The notes under the pieces were generated by a model. The model did not search any database, was not told the DNA's origin, and worked only from the letters and a program-made list of their open reading frames with translations. Positions 17,500-26,117 of a stretch of 64,000 nt of DNA are shown one piece after another (within the stretch, counting starts at the first letter, position 1; each line of letters begins with the position of its first letter). A program made the translations under genes and the position numbers. Source of the DNA: Flavobacterium weaverense (GTDB lineage Bacteria; Bacteroidota; Bacteroidia; Flavobacteriales; Flavobacteriaceae); assembly GCF_003688495.1 (NCBI RefSeq), contig NZ_REFH01000008.1:124001-188000 (forward strand), given 5' to 3'.

Positions 17500-19557
17500 A
17501 TGTTACAGAATCCAAAAAGATATACGATTACAGCGGCATTACCTTATACTAACGGACCAATTCACATTGGCCATTTAGCGGGTGTTTACGTGCCTTCAGA
17601 TATTTACTCACGTTACCTACGTTTACAAGGTAGAGACGTTTTCTTTGTATGCGGAAGCGACGAACACGGCGTTGCCATTTCGATGAAAGCAAAGAAAGAA
17701 GGGATTACTCCGCAAGAAGTAATTGATAAATATGATGGAATTATACGTAAGTCGTTTTCTGATTTTGGAATTTCATTTGATAATTATTCTAGAACTTCAG
17801 CTAAGATTCACCATGATACGGCTTCGGAGTTTTTTACAACCTTATATGAAAAAGGTGATTTTATAGAACAAGTTACCGAACAATTGTATGACGCCAAAGC
17901 GGATCAGTTTTTAGCAGACCGTTTTGTTATGGGTACTTGTCCAAAATGTGGTAATGAAGAAGCGTACGGTGATCAATGCGAAAAATGTGGTTCGACATTG
18001 AATGCAACAGATTTAATAAACCCAAAATCGACCATAACTGGAGAAACGCCTATTATGAAATCGACAAAACACTGGTTTTTACCTTTGGATCGTTATGAAG
18101 ATTTCTTGAGAGAGTGGATTCTTGTTGGACATAAAAATGACTGGAAACCGAATGTTTACGGCCAAGTAAAATCGTGGATTGATGGTGGATTAGAACCTCG
18201 TGCTGTTACTCGTGACCTTGATTGGGGAATTGACGTTCCAGTTCCTGGTGCCGAAGGAAAAAAATTATATGTGTGGTTTGATGCGCCTATTGGCTATATC
18301 TCCTCTACTAAAGAATGGGCAGAACGTGAAGGAAAAGATTGGGAACCATATTGGAAGGATCAAGACACAAAACTGGTTCACTTTATAGGGAAAGACAATA
18401 TTGTTTTTCACTGTATCATTTTTCCTGCGATGTTAAAAGCGGAAGGAAGTTATATTTTACCAGATAATGTTCCTGCGAATGAGTTCTTGAATTTAGAAGG
18501 AAATAAATTATCGACTTCTAAAAATTGGGCTGTTTGGTTACACGAATATTTAGAAGAATTTCCAAATCAGCAAGATGTATTGCGTTATGCTTTAACATCA
18601 AATGCACCGGAAACAAAAGATAATGACTTTACTTGGAAAGATTTCCAGGCGAGAAATAACAATGAATTAGTTGCGATTTACGGAAATTTTATAAACCGTG
18701 TTGTCGTTTTAACGAATAAATATTACAACGGAATTGTACCTCAACCGAATGATTTATCGGAAGTTGACGAGGCTACTTTAACCGAATTGAAAGCGTATCC
18801 AGCTGTGATTTCGAGTTCTATAGAAAGATATAGATTTAGAGAAGCATTAGGCGAATTAATGAATGTAGCTCGACTTGGAAACAAATATTTGGCTGATGAA
18901 GAACCATGGAAAGTAATAAAAGACAATCCAGAACGCGTACAAACACAAATGTATGTTGCCTTGCAAATCGCAGCCGCTTTGAGTTCGCTATGTGAACCGT
19001 TCCTACCTTTTACAGCAACTAAACTATCTAGAATCTTAAAAATAGAATCAGCGTTGTCTTGGAATACGATTTCAGAAAATTCAGATTTAATTGTTGCAGG
19101 ACACCAAATAGGTGAGGCAGAATTATTATTTTCGAAAATTGAAGATGAAGAAATTCAAAAGCAAATAGACAAATTAGAAGCGACAAAAACAGCTAACAAA
19201 GCTGAAAACAAAGTAGTAGAACCACAAAAAGAAGCGATTCAATTTGATGATTTTGCTAAAATGGATTTGCGTGTAGGAACCATTCTAGAAGCTACAAAAA
19301 TGCCAAAAGCTAATAAACTTTTGATTTTAAAAGTAGATACAGGAATTGATATCCGCACCATTGTTTCAGGAATTGCTGAGAGTTTTAAACCTGAGGATAT
19401 TATTGGTAAGAAAGTGACTGTTTTAGTAAACTTGGCGCCAAGAAATCTTCGCGGAGTAGAAAGTCAAGGAATGATATTAATGACTACAAATGCAGAGGAG
19501 AAATTAGTTTTTGTAAATCCAGATGCTGATGCTTCTAATGGCGAGACAATAAATTAA
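17500..19557 (+). CDS. metG: Methionyl-tRNA synthetase with C-terminal tRNA-binding domain
   Basis: Class I synthetase charging tRNA-Met, 685 residues. HIGH at 22-25; a zinc knuckle with Cys147, Cys150, Cys160 and Cys163; the signature loop KLSTSK at 336-341, a common variant of KMSKS; then the anticodon-binding helical domain. From about 580 there is an EMAP/Trbp-type tRNA-binding OB fold ([20 protein letters not shown] and [18 protein letters not shown]) that dimerises the enzyme. The start is fixed by the promoter just upstream. Confidence 0.97.
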   Translation: MLQNPKRYTITAALPYTNGPIHIGHLAGVYVPSDIYSRYLRLQGRDVFFVCGSDEHGVAISMKAKKEGITPQEVIDKYDGIIRKSFSDFGISFDNYSRTSAKIHHDTASEFFTTLYEKGDFIEQVTEQLYDAKADQFLADRFVMGTCPKCGNEEAYGDQCEKCGSTLNATDLINPKSTITGETPIMKSTKHWFLPLDRYEDFLREWILVGHKNDWKPNVYGQVKSWIDGGLEPRAVTRDLDWGIDVPVPGAEGKKLYVWFDAPIGYISSTKEWAEREGKDWEPYWKDQDTKLVHFIGKDNIVFHCIIFPAMLKAEGSYILPDNVPANEFLNLEGNKLSTSKNWAVWLHEYLEEFPNQQDVLRYALTSNAPETKDNDFTWKDFQARNNNELVAIYGNFINRVVVLTNKYYNGIVPQPNDLSEVDEATLTELKAYPAVISSSIERYRFREALGELMNVARLGNKYLADEEPWKVIKDNPERVQTQMYVALQIAAALSSLCEPFLPFTATKLSRILKIESALSWNTISENSDLIVAGHQIGEAELLFSKIEDEEIQKQIDKLEATKTANKAENKVVEPQKEAIQFDDFAKMDLRVGTILEATKMPKANKLLILKVDTGIDIRTIVSGIAESFKPEDIIGKKVTVLVNLAPRNLRGVESQGMILMTTNAEEKLVFVNPDADASNGETIN

Positions 19558-19706
19558 TTGCCGTTGCAAATGTCCAAAGTTATAATGCAGGTTTCAATTT
19601 TATATTTTAATTGATTCTTGCATTTTCTTATTACTGTAATATGTTATTTACTTTTTTTAGGCAAATTAAATAACACAATAGCCTGAAATCAAACAACTTA
19701 AAAAAA

Positions 19707-21140
19707 ATGATAAAACAAATATTTATTGGATTTTGGTTTCTAATTGGATTGACTGCTTTTTCACAGGAAATTGTGTCAACATTACCATTAAATTTAAAGA
19801 AGAATCGGGACGTTTTTCAGACCGTAAATAGCGATAAGAAAGAAGTTACTTTATTTATAAGCGATAAGACAAATGTAAAGGCGATTCAATTTGATGAAAA
19901 AACACAAGTAATAGATAGCATGTCTGCTGAAAGACCAAATACGAAAACATACACCAATATGATTGGCTATAATTTAAGTGATAAAAACACTAGGTTGTTT
20001 TGGTCATCAAATGATTATAAAAATATTCTTTCACAGTTGTATGATTTCAAAAGTCGGAAGACAGAAACAAAGGAGTTTTCTCTTAATTTAAAAGATGAAA
20101 AAGTATTGCAAAAATTCAGTGAAAATGATTTTTTTTATGTTCTTACGGTTATAAAAAACAGCAATAATTTCAAATTATATGTTTTTGATAATGACGGTAA
20201 TTACATAGAAAAAGTAATTAATTTAAGATTGTTTACCTTTTATGAATCAAATAATTATATTTCAGACTTATACGGTGTTTTTCGCGAAAATTTACTTCCT
20301 TTTGAAGCACCCTTTTCTTTAGAGCTAATAAACTCTGAAAATCCTTCATCATTAACAGCTGCTGCAAAAAAAAGAAAATGTTACCAAGAAGATAAAAAAA
20401 TTATAATAACATTAGATACTAATAGTGAGTTTACGCAGATAATTACTATTGACTTAAAGGATTTTACAACTACTGAAAAAAGAATAAAAACCAGCAATAT
20501 TGAAGAAGAAAGAATATTCGTAAATTCTAATTCTTTTTATAGTAAAAGTAGATTATATCAGATAAAAAGTTCGCCAAAATTATTCTATTTTACCATCAAG
20601 GATTTAGAAGGTAATCTTGTAAAGGAATACGTAGCTACATCAACCCAACCCATTGACTTTAAAAACTCGGAAGTTTCTCAGCAAGGAGGAGAGTTTGGAG
20701 GAAAAAGGGTTTTAGAAAATTCATCGCAGTTTATTCGTAAATTAAATAATCTTAAAGCAGGCATCACTAGTTATACTACTGCTACTAATAATGTAGTAAC
20801 CTTTGGAGGAGTTTCAGCAGCGCAGCAAACTGGCTTGCAAGCAGGTTTAGGGCAATTTGGACTCATTGGTGCTCTAGTTTCAATTGCAGTTTACAACCCA
20901 ACATTAGACAGTTTTAATTCCTACGCGAATAGGAAAGTGGTAAAAACAGAAGGTTTATTTGATGCTAACGGCAATCATATAAAAGGTGATTTAGAGCCTT
21001 TGGCTTTCGATAAGATTCGGGATTTTTTAGAGAAGAATAAAGATTTCTCCTCTCAAACATTATTTAAAACAGATGCTTATTATTTAGGATATTATGATAA
21101 TAAAGCTAAAGAATATATAGTTAGAAAGTTTATTGATTAA
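19707..21140 (+). CDS. Exported protein of unknown function
   Basis: 477 residues with a clear signal peptide (Met-Ile-Lys-Gln then a Phe/Ile/Leu core, cleavage after TAFSQ). I recognise no domain. Residues about 25-330 are rich in short strands with aspartate turns (LYVFDNDGNYIEKV, FTIKDLEGNLVKEY) spaced like beta-propeller blades. Residues about 365-405 are a Gly/Ala-rich hydrophobic stretch (FGGVSAAQQTGLQAGLGQFG) that could cross or insert into a membrane. A short alpha/beta tail follows. Its base composition is as AT-rich as its neighbours. Surface or periplasmic location is inferred from the signal only. Confidence 0.6.
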   Translation: MIKQIFIGFWFLIGLTAFSQEIVSTLPLNLKKNRDVFQTVNSDKKEVTLFISDKTNVKAIQFDEKTQVIDSMSAERPNTKTYTNMIGYNLSDKNTRLFWSSNDYKNILSQLYDFKSRKTETKEFSLNLKDEKVLQKFSENDFFYVLTVIKNSNNFKLYVFDNDGNYIEKVINLRLFTFYESNNYISDLYGVFRENLLPFEAPFSLELINSENPSSLTAAAKKRKCYQEDKKIIITLDTNSEFTQIITIDLKDFTTTEKRIKTSNIEEERIFVNSNSFYSKSRLYQIKSSPKLFYFTIKDLEGNLVKEYVATSTQPIDFKNSEVSQQGGEFGGKRVLENSSQFIRKLNNLKAGITSYTTATNNVVTFGGVSAAQQTGLQAGLGQFGLIGALVSIAVYNPTLDSFNSYANRKVVKTEGLFDANGNHIKGDLEPLAFDKIRDFLEKNKDFSSQTLFKTDAYYLGYYDNKAKEYIVRKFID

Positions 21141-21233
21141 GACGTAATTCAGTTTTGAAAAATAGCTGAGTTTTTGTCCAACAATAAGTAGCTTTTAAAT
21201 TTAAAAATTGGCAGCAGCTTAATTAATCATAAT

Positions 21234-22121
21234 ATGAAAGTCAATAAACCACGATTAGCTCTAGCTATTGGAATTTTATGCATCTCAGTTTTTCCAATAT
21301 TGGTTAAGCTTAACCTCACTGGTGGATTAATTTCAGCTTTTTATAGAATGGCAATTGCAGGAGCACTACTCTTGCCGTATGTTCTAATTACAGGAAAGTT
21401 TAAATTACCTCGAACAAGTATTTTGATTCTCGCTATTGTTTGTGGTCTATTATTCGCTTCAGATGTGGCGGTCTGGAATATTTCTATACAGCAATCGAGT
21501 GCGACTCAAGCCACGTTATTAACTAATTTATCGCCTGTATGGGTTGGTGTAGGTTCGTTCTTATTTTTAAAAAATAAACCTGCAACTAATTTTTGGATTG
21601 GAACATTAATAGCAATATTTGGAATGATAACTCTGGTTGGATTCCAATTTTTTATAAATTTAGATTTCAACATGGCTTTTCTGCTAGCTATTTTATCTGG
21701 AGTTCTATACGCTGTATACATGCTAGTGAGTAAAGATGTGTTATCAGAAATGGACGTGCTTTCCTTTATGTTAGTAACACTGATCACTTCTACTCTATTT
21801 CTAGGAATTGTATGTTTCGTTACTGATGAACCTTTTAGCGGTTTTTCTAATGCAGGGTGGACTGTATTGTTTATTCAGGGAATAGTATGTCAATTGATTG
21901 CTTGGTTACTAATTAGTTACGCTACTCAAAATATGCGTGCTACTCGAGTATCATTATCTTTATTAGGTCAAGCCGTTTTAGCGACTATATTAGCATGGTT
22001 GTTTCTAGACGAGAAAATAACACTGCAAATGATTATTGGCGGATTAATTTTGCTACTTGGAATCCGGGTAACATTTTATGGAAAAACTCTTTCTATCAAA
22101 AATATATGTAGTAAAAGCTAA
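21234..22121 (+). CDS. EamA/DMT-family permease
   Basis: A drug/metabolite transporter superfamily member with two EamA repeats of five membrane segments each, 295 residues. The first repeat ends around QQSSATQATLLTNLSPVWVGVGSFLFL and the second around RVSLSLLGQAVLATILAWLFLDEKIT, the typical positions of the conserved segments before the last helix. The substrate is unknown. A HAD phosphatase gene follows 32 bp downstream, probably in the same transcript. Confidence 0.85.
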   Translation: MKVNKPRLALAIGILCISVFPILVKLNLTGGLISAFYRMAIAGALLLPYVLITGKFKLPRTSILILAIVCGLLFASDVAVWNISIQQSSATQATLLTNLSPVWVGVGSFLFLKNKPATNFWIGTLIAIFGMITLVGFQFFINLDFNMAFLLAILSGVLYAVYMLVSKDVLSEMDVLSFMLVTLITSTLFLGIVCFVTDEPFSGFSNAGWTVLFIQGIVCQLIAWLLISYATQNMRATRVSLSLLGQAVLATILAWLFLDEKITLQMIIGGLILLLGIRVTFYGKTLSIKNICSKS

Positions 22122-22153
22122 AGAAACGTCTTCTTAACAAATAATATCATAAC

Positions 22154-22846
22154 ATGAAAAACATAAAAGTAATTGCATTTGATGCAGATGACACCTTATT
22201 TATAAACGAAACTTATTTTGCTGAAACCGAAGAGAAATTCTGCAGCTTGATGAGTGATTATCTTTCAAACCAAGGAATTGCGAAAGAACTTTTTAAAATT
22301 GAAATAGACAATCTTAAAATATATGGCTACGGAATCAAAGGATACATACTCTCTATGATTGAAGCAGCAATGAAAATTTCTAATAATACAATTTCAGTAA
22401 AAGCCATTGAACGTATTATTCAATATGGAAAAGAATTAACAGAGAAACCTATTGTTTTACTTGATGGTGTGGAAGAAACTTTACAAGCACTTCATGGAAA
22501 GTACAAATTAGTTGTTGCAACTAAAGGTGATTTATTAGACCAACGCCGAAAATTACACAATTCTGGATTAGGAAAATATTTTCATCATATTGAAGTAATG
22601 TCTGATAAACAAGAAATTGATTATACTGATTTGATAAAACGATTAGAAATAGAACCCTCGGAGTTTTTTATGATTGGTAATTCTTTAAAGTCAGATGTTT
22701 TACCTGTTCTAGCCATTGGTGGACATGCGGTACATATTCCTTTTCACACTACTTGGGAACATGAGCGAATTGACCATAAAGTGGAACATGAAAATTTCAG
22801 CTCTTTCGAAAAAATTACAGAAGTTTTAGGCCACTTCGATCATTAA
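22154..22846 (+). CDS. HAD-superfamily hydrolase
   Basis: Predicted phosphatase, 230 residues. HAD motif I is AFDADDTL with nucleophile Asp10 and general acid Asp12; motif II is VVATKG; motif III lies around Lys in MSDKQ; motif IV is MIGNSLKSDV. A helical cap (about 18-100) sits between motifs I and II, so subclass I. The substrate cannot be read from sequence. It lies directly behind the EamA permease. Confidence 0.85.
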   Translation: MKNIKVIAFDADDTLFINETYFAETEEKFCSLMSDYLSNQGIAKELFKIEIDNLKIYGYGIKGYILSMIEAAMKISNNTISVKAIERIIQYGKELTEKPIVLLDGVEETLQALHGKYKLVVATKGDLLDQRRKLHNSGLGKYFHHIEVMSDKQEIDYTDLIKRLEIEPSEFFMIGNSLKSDVLPVLAIGGHAVHIPFHTTWEHERIDHKVEHENFSSFEKITEVLGHFDH

Positions 22847-23094
22847 AAAGATGGGCTGTTTGTAACGTTTTTTATGGCCTTTAAAAGTGAACGATATAGT
22901 TTTTAAGTACTAAAATTCAGTTTAGGCTCTTTTTTCTTAAAATTAAATTCACAATTTAGTTATGATTTGGAAATTAATCTTATAAATAATAGCTAAATGT
23001 GTAATAAACACTGCATTATAATCATTTATTTATAAAATTTCCAATTTATTTTATATAATTTACTGATTGAAATTTCTTATTAGTTTTTATGTTG

Positions 23095-23102
23095 TATTTT
23101 TG
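23095..23102 (+). promoter_or_regulatory. -7 element for the OmpA-like porin gene
   Basis: TATTTTTG matches TAnnTTTG, 24 bp upstream of the ATG. A TTTC at 23073-23076, 18 bp further up, may be a weak -33. The 250 bp before it are AT-rich and hold no other feature. Confidence 0.55.
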
Positions 23103-23126
23103 CATCAAATATAAAAATCTACTATA

Positions 23127-24383
23127 ATGAAAAAATTAATGTTTGCCTTAGCTTTTGTAGCAGCAGCGACGACTGTAACTGCACAAACTGAAACTGTAAA
23201 AAACACCGAGAACGATTATAACAAATGGTCTGTTGAATTAGCTGGTGGTTTAAACAAACCAATGAGGCCTATGACTGCTGGTTACAGAACTGCAGTACTA
23301 AGCTCTTACGTAGCTGACCTAGGAGTTAGATACATGTTCAACAACAAATTTGGTTTAAAAGCTGATTTCGGATACAACAGCTTTAAAGAAGGAGAAAGTT
23401 CAATAGGATTTGACACTAAATATTATAGAGCAGACTTACAAGGTGTAGCTAACCTTGGAAGAATCATGAACTTTGAAACTTGGACTAACACGCTTGGATT
23501 ATTAGGTCATGCAGGTTTCGGTTTAGCTCAATTAGAAGATCAAAATTCTGCAGTTAAAGACAGAATGGGTAACTTTATTGCTGGTGTAACTGGTCAAATT
23601 AAATTATCTGATAGAATTTCATTAACTGGAGATTTTACAACAATCCTTAATGCTAAACAAAACAGTGCTTTTGATGCTGCGTCTTCAGTAAGTTCTCCTG
23701 GATTTGGTGGAGTTTTATTCAACGGAACTGTTGGTCTTACTGTATACTTAGGTAAAAATGCTAAACATGCTGACTGGGTTACTCTTACTGATAAAGAAGT
23801 AGTTGCTTTGAAAGATAGAGTTGCTGCAATCGAAGATAAAATGGTTGATGCTGACAATGATGGTGTAGCTGATTATTTAGATGTTGAAAAAGACACTGCT
23901 GCTGGAGCTTTAGTTAACACTAAAGGACAGTCTATTGACAAAAACAATAATGGAGTTGATGATGTTACTGAAGATTTCATCATGAAAAATTATGCTGCTA
24001 ATGGTGGAAATGGTTCTACTGTATATAACAATGACCTAATCAAAAGTTTGATCAATGGTGGTTATGTTGCTACGTATTTTGACTTTAATAAATCTACTCC
24101 AACAAATGTTTCTACAGAAGGAACTGATTTTATCTTAACTTACTTAAGAAACAATCCATCTGCTTCAGTAGACATTATTGGTCATGCTGACGAATTAGGA
24201 AGATCTGCTTACAATGATAAATTATCTAATGCAAGAGCTACTACTATCAAAAACACTTTAGTAAAAGCTAACATTGAAGCTTCAAGATTGAACGTTGTTG
24301 CTGCTGGTGAAGATACTTCAGTAAACAAAGATTCAGATGCTGCAAGAAAATTAGTTAGAAGAGTTACTTTCATGGTAAAGTAA
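23127..24383 (+). CDS. OmpA-family outer-membrane protein (beta barrel plus peptidoglycan-binding domain)
   Basis: 418 residues. Signal peptide with Ala-rich core, cleaved near TAQ (residue 20). Residues about 28-210 form an eight-strand-like barrel. A calcium-binding TSP3-like linker follows (DADNDGVADYLD and DKNNNGVDD, about 243-280). Residues about 305-418 are the OmpA C-terminal domain: YFDFNKST, IIGHADELG, NDKLSNARATTIKN and final KLVRRVTFMV. Its codon usage is more uniform and its GC higher than flanking DNA, consistent with high expression. It has its own promoter and strong terminator. Confidence 0.92.
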   Translation: MKKLMFALAFVAAATTVTAQTETVKNTENDYNKWSVELAGGLNKPMRPMTAGYRTAVLSSYVADLGVRYMFNNKFGLKADFGYNSFKEGESSIGFDTKYYRADLQGVANLGRIMNFETWTNTLGLLGHAGFGLAQLEDQNSAVKDRMGNFIAGVTGQIKLSDRISLTGDFTTILNAKQNSAFDAASSVSSPGFGGVLFNGTVGLTVYLGKNAKHADWVTLTDKEVVALKDRVAAIEDKMVDADNDGVADYLDVEKDTAAGALVNTKGQSIDKNNNGVDDVTEDFIMKNYAANGGNGSTVYNNDLIKSLINGGYVATYFDFNKSTPTNVSTEGTDFILTYLRNNPSASVDIIGHADELGRSAYNDKLSNARATTIKNTLVKANIEASRLNVVAAGEDTSVNKDSDAARKLVRRVTFMVK

Positions 24384-24402
24384 TTATCTACTGATAATAT
24401 CT

Positions 24403-24437
24403 AAAGCCCTAAAGGAAATTTCCTTTAGGGCTTTTTT
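24403..24437 (+). terminator. Strong intrinsic terminator after the OmpA-like gene
   Basis: A 16-bp perfect palindrome (AAAGCCCTAAAGGAAA / TTTCCTTTAGGGCTTT) directly followed by T-rich sequence, 20 nt after the stop codon. Confidence 0.92.
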
Positions 24438-24803
24438 CATTTAGATTATTTACTAAATGTTCTATTTGATATTAATCTTAGTAAAATTAGATTCATCCTA
24501 GAGCTAGAATACACTACTATTAGTCTACAATTATTTTATTGTAAATAATTTTTAGTAATTAATAATTTCTCTTTTTCGAATGTAATTTCATTTTCAAAAT
24601 CTAAGAATACAATCTCAAGAATTGAGTTTTTATCACGTTTTCAATTAATTTGAAAAACGAAATTTTTAATCTAATTCTGTAAATATAATAATTGCTCACT
24701 TAGGTGGTGATTGATATGATCTAAGCTGTTTTAAGATCTTTTTAGACTCCGTTCATGGTACTATAGTGGTTTAATTTTCTAACTTTACTAAAAACCCATT
24801 ATT
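24438..24803. other. AT-rich intergenic region, nothing recognised
   Basis: 366 bp between the porin terminator and the ferritin gene. There is no open frame of note, no repeat-family member and no convincing consensus promoter; TAACTTTA at 24780-24787 is the nearest match to a -7 element for ferritin. Ferritin expression is often iron- or stress-controlled, but I see no clear operator. Confidence 0.5.
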
Positions 24804-25310
24804 ATGTTATCAAAAAATATTGAAGCAGCTTTAAACAAGCAAATACGTATTGAAGCAGAATCGTCGCAGACTTATCTTTCTATGGCTTGCTGGGCTGAAA
24901 TTAGCGGACTTGAAGGAATAGCTCAGTTTATGTTTGCACAATCTGATGAAGAGCGCCAACACATGCTTAAATTGATCAAATATGTGAACGAACGTGGTGG
25001 CCATGCGCAAATCACCGATTTAAAAGCACCAAAAACAACCTACGAAACCTTTAAAGGAATGTTTGAAGAGCTCTACAAGCACGAAATATTCGTTTCTGAT
25101 TCTATAAATGAATTAGTTCATATTACGTTCTCAGAAAAAGATTATGCTACGCACAACTTCTTGCAGTGGTACGTTGCTGAGCAAATTGAAGAAGAAGCAA
25201 CTGCAAAAACCATATTAGACAAAATTAATTTAATCGGCGACGATAGAGCTGGATTATATTTATTTGATAGAGACTTGCAACAGATTGCAATCACAAAACC
25301 TGTAGTTTAG
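24804..25310 (+). CDS. ftnA: Ferritin (non-heme, FtnA-like)
   Basis: Iron-storage protein that oxidises Fe2+ and stores it as a mineral in a 24-mer shell. It is 168 residues with a four-helix bundle. The ferroxidase A-site ligands fall exactly where they do in E. coli FtnA: Glu17, Glu50 and His53 (DEERQHM); further conserved residues are Tyr24 and the QIEEEATAKTIL helix. There is no Met heme ligand of bacterioferritin type, so ferritin is preferred. It is monocistronic. Confidence 0.93.
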   Translation: MLSKNIEAALNKQIRIEAESSQTYLSMACWAEISGLEGIAQFMFAQSDEERQHMLKLIKYVNERGGHAQITDLKAPKTTYETFKGMFEELYKHEIFVSDSINELVHITFSEKDYATHNFLQWYVAEQIEEEATAKTILDKINLIGDDRAGLYLFDRDLQQIAITKPVV

Positions 25311-25346
25311 AATGTTAAAGTTTATTTAGAATAGATAAAAATAATT

Positions 25347-25354
25347 TATATTTG
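25347..25354 (+). promoter_or_regulatory. -7 element for the Cys/Lys-rich miniprotein
   Basis: TATATTTG matches TAnnTTTG, 24 bp before the proposed TTG start. Confidence 0.45.
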
Positions 25355-25378
25355 CCTTAGTTTTTAATTCTCTACACA

Positions 25379-25543
25379 TTGGAAAAGAAAAAAAAGGATA
25401 AGAAAAAGGACAAGACATTACTTATAGAAAATATTAAGATAACAGAAAACTGTAAATCTAAATGCTGCAAGAAATTTAAAAAGGGAGAAGAGAAACGATG
25501 TAGGCGTTGCCCAATGCTCGACTTGTTGAAAAATATTTCTTAA
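25379..25543 (+). CDS. Cys/Lys-rich miniprotein (54 residues, TTG start)
   Basis: The proposed TTG start is followed by a Lys-rich stretch (EKKKKDKKKDK), then LLIENIKITEN, then a cluster of five Cys: CKSKCCKKFKKGEEKRCRRC, ending PMLDLLKNIS. The Cys spacing (C-x3-CC-x10-C-x2-C) suggests a small metal- or cluster-binding knuckle. A -7 promoter element is well placed upstream and a hairpin terminator follows 10 nt after the stop, which together support a real transcript. No ATG is available upstream in frame before the promoter. The function is unknown. Confidence 0.6.
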   Translation: MEKKKKDKKKDKTLLIENIKITENCKSKCCKKFKKGEEKRCRRCPMLDLLKNIS

Positions 25544-25552
25544 TAAAACACA

Positions 25553-25581
25553 AATCCCCTCTAATTTAATTAAAGGGGATT
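25553..25581. terminator. Bidirectional intrinsic terminator
   Basis: AATCCCCT / AGGGGATT, an 8-bp perfect stem with a 13-nt AT-rich loop, between the miniprotein gene and convergent ssb. Confidence 0.75.
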
Positions 25582-25608
25582 CTTTATTTATTAATGTTCC
25601 TTGATGGA

Positions 25609-25932
25609 TTATTTTCCTAAAAGCAATACTTCATTAGCGATAACTTCGGTAACGTATCTTTTTTCTCCATTCTTGTCGTCATAACTTCTATGGGTTAATT
25701 TTCCTTCGATACCTATTTCTTTTCCTTTAGTAACATACTTTTCAATAATCTCTGCAGTTTTTCCCCATGCAGTAATTCTATGCCATTCCGTTTGCTCGAC
25801 TTTATCACCGTTTTCTTTGTAATAAACATCATTTGTAGCGATTGTAATGTTAGCTAATTTTTTTCCTCCTTCTAAAGTTTTTACTTCAGGATCTTGACCA
25901 ACTCTTCCGATTAATTGTACTCTGTTTTTCAT
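25609..25932 (-). CDS. ssb: Single-stranded DNA-binding protein, short form
   Basis: An OB-fold SSB of 107 residues: NRVQLIGRVGQDPEVKTL, KLANITIATND, EWHRITAWGKTAEIIEKYV and GKEIGIEGKLTHRSY are standard. It stops at VLLLGK directly after the OB fold, so it lacks the Gly-rich linker and acidic DDDIPF-type tip that housekeeping SSBs use to recruit partner proteins. It is therefore probably an accessory SSB, with a full-length one elsewhere in the genome; that is inference. Confidence 0.92.
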   Translation of the reverse strand: MKNRVQLIGRVGQDPEVKTLEGGKKLANITIATNDVYYKENGDKVEQTEWHRITAWGKTAEIIEKYVTKGKEIGIEGKLTHRSYDDKNGEKRYVTEVIANEVLLLGK

Positions 25933-26071
25933 GGCGTGTAAATTTAAATGTTAGTGCTTATAGTTTGTTTTGTTAAATCGTTCTTTCGAATCAACACTGC
26001 AAAGATGTGATAGGAAGTGAAAAACATTCGGTTACTAACTATTTACTTTCGGTTGTAACTACTTGTAAGCG

Positions 26072-26101
26072 TTTGTAAATGGAAATAATTCGTTATATTT
26101 G
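26072..26101 (+). promoter_or_regulatory. Consensus promoter of the GNAT-nitrilase operon
   Basis: TTTG (26072-26075), 18-bp spacer, TATATTTG (26094-26101): a near-perfect Bacteroidetes promoter. The expected start site leaves about 10 nt of leader before the ATG at 26118. Confidence 0.75.
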
Positions 26102-26117
26102 GTAAAAACAAAGCAAT

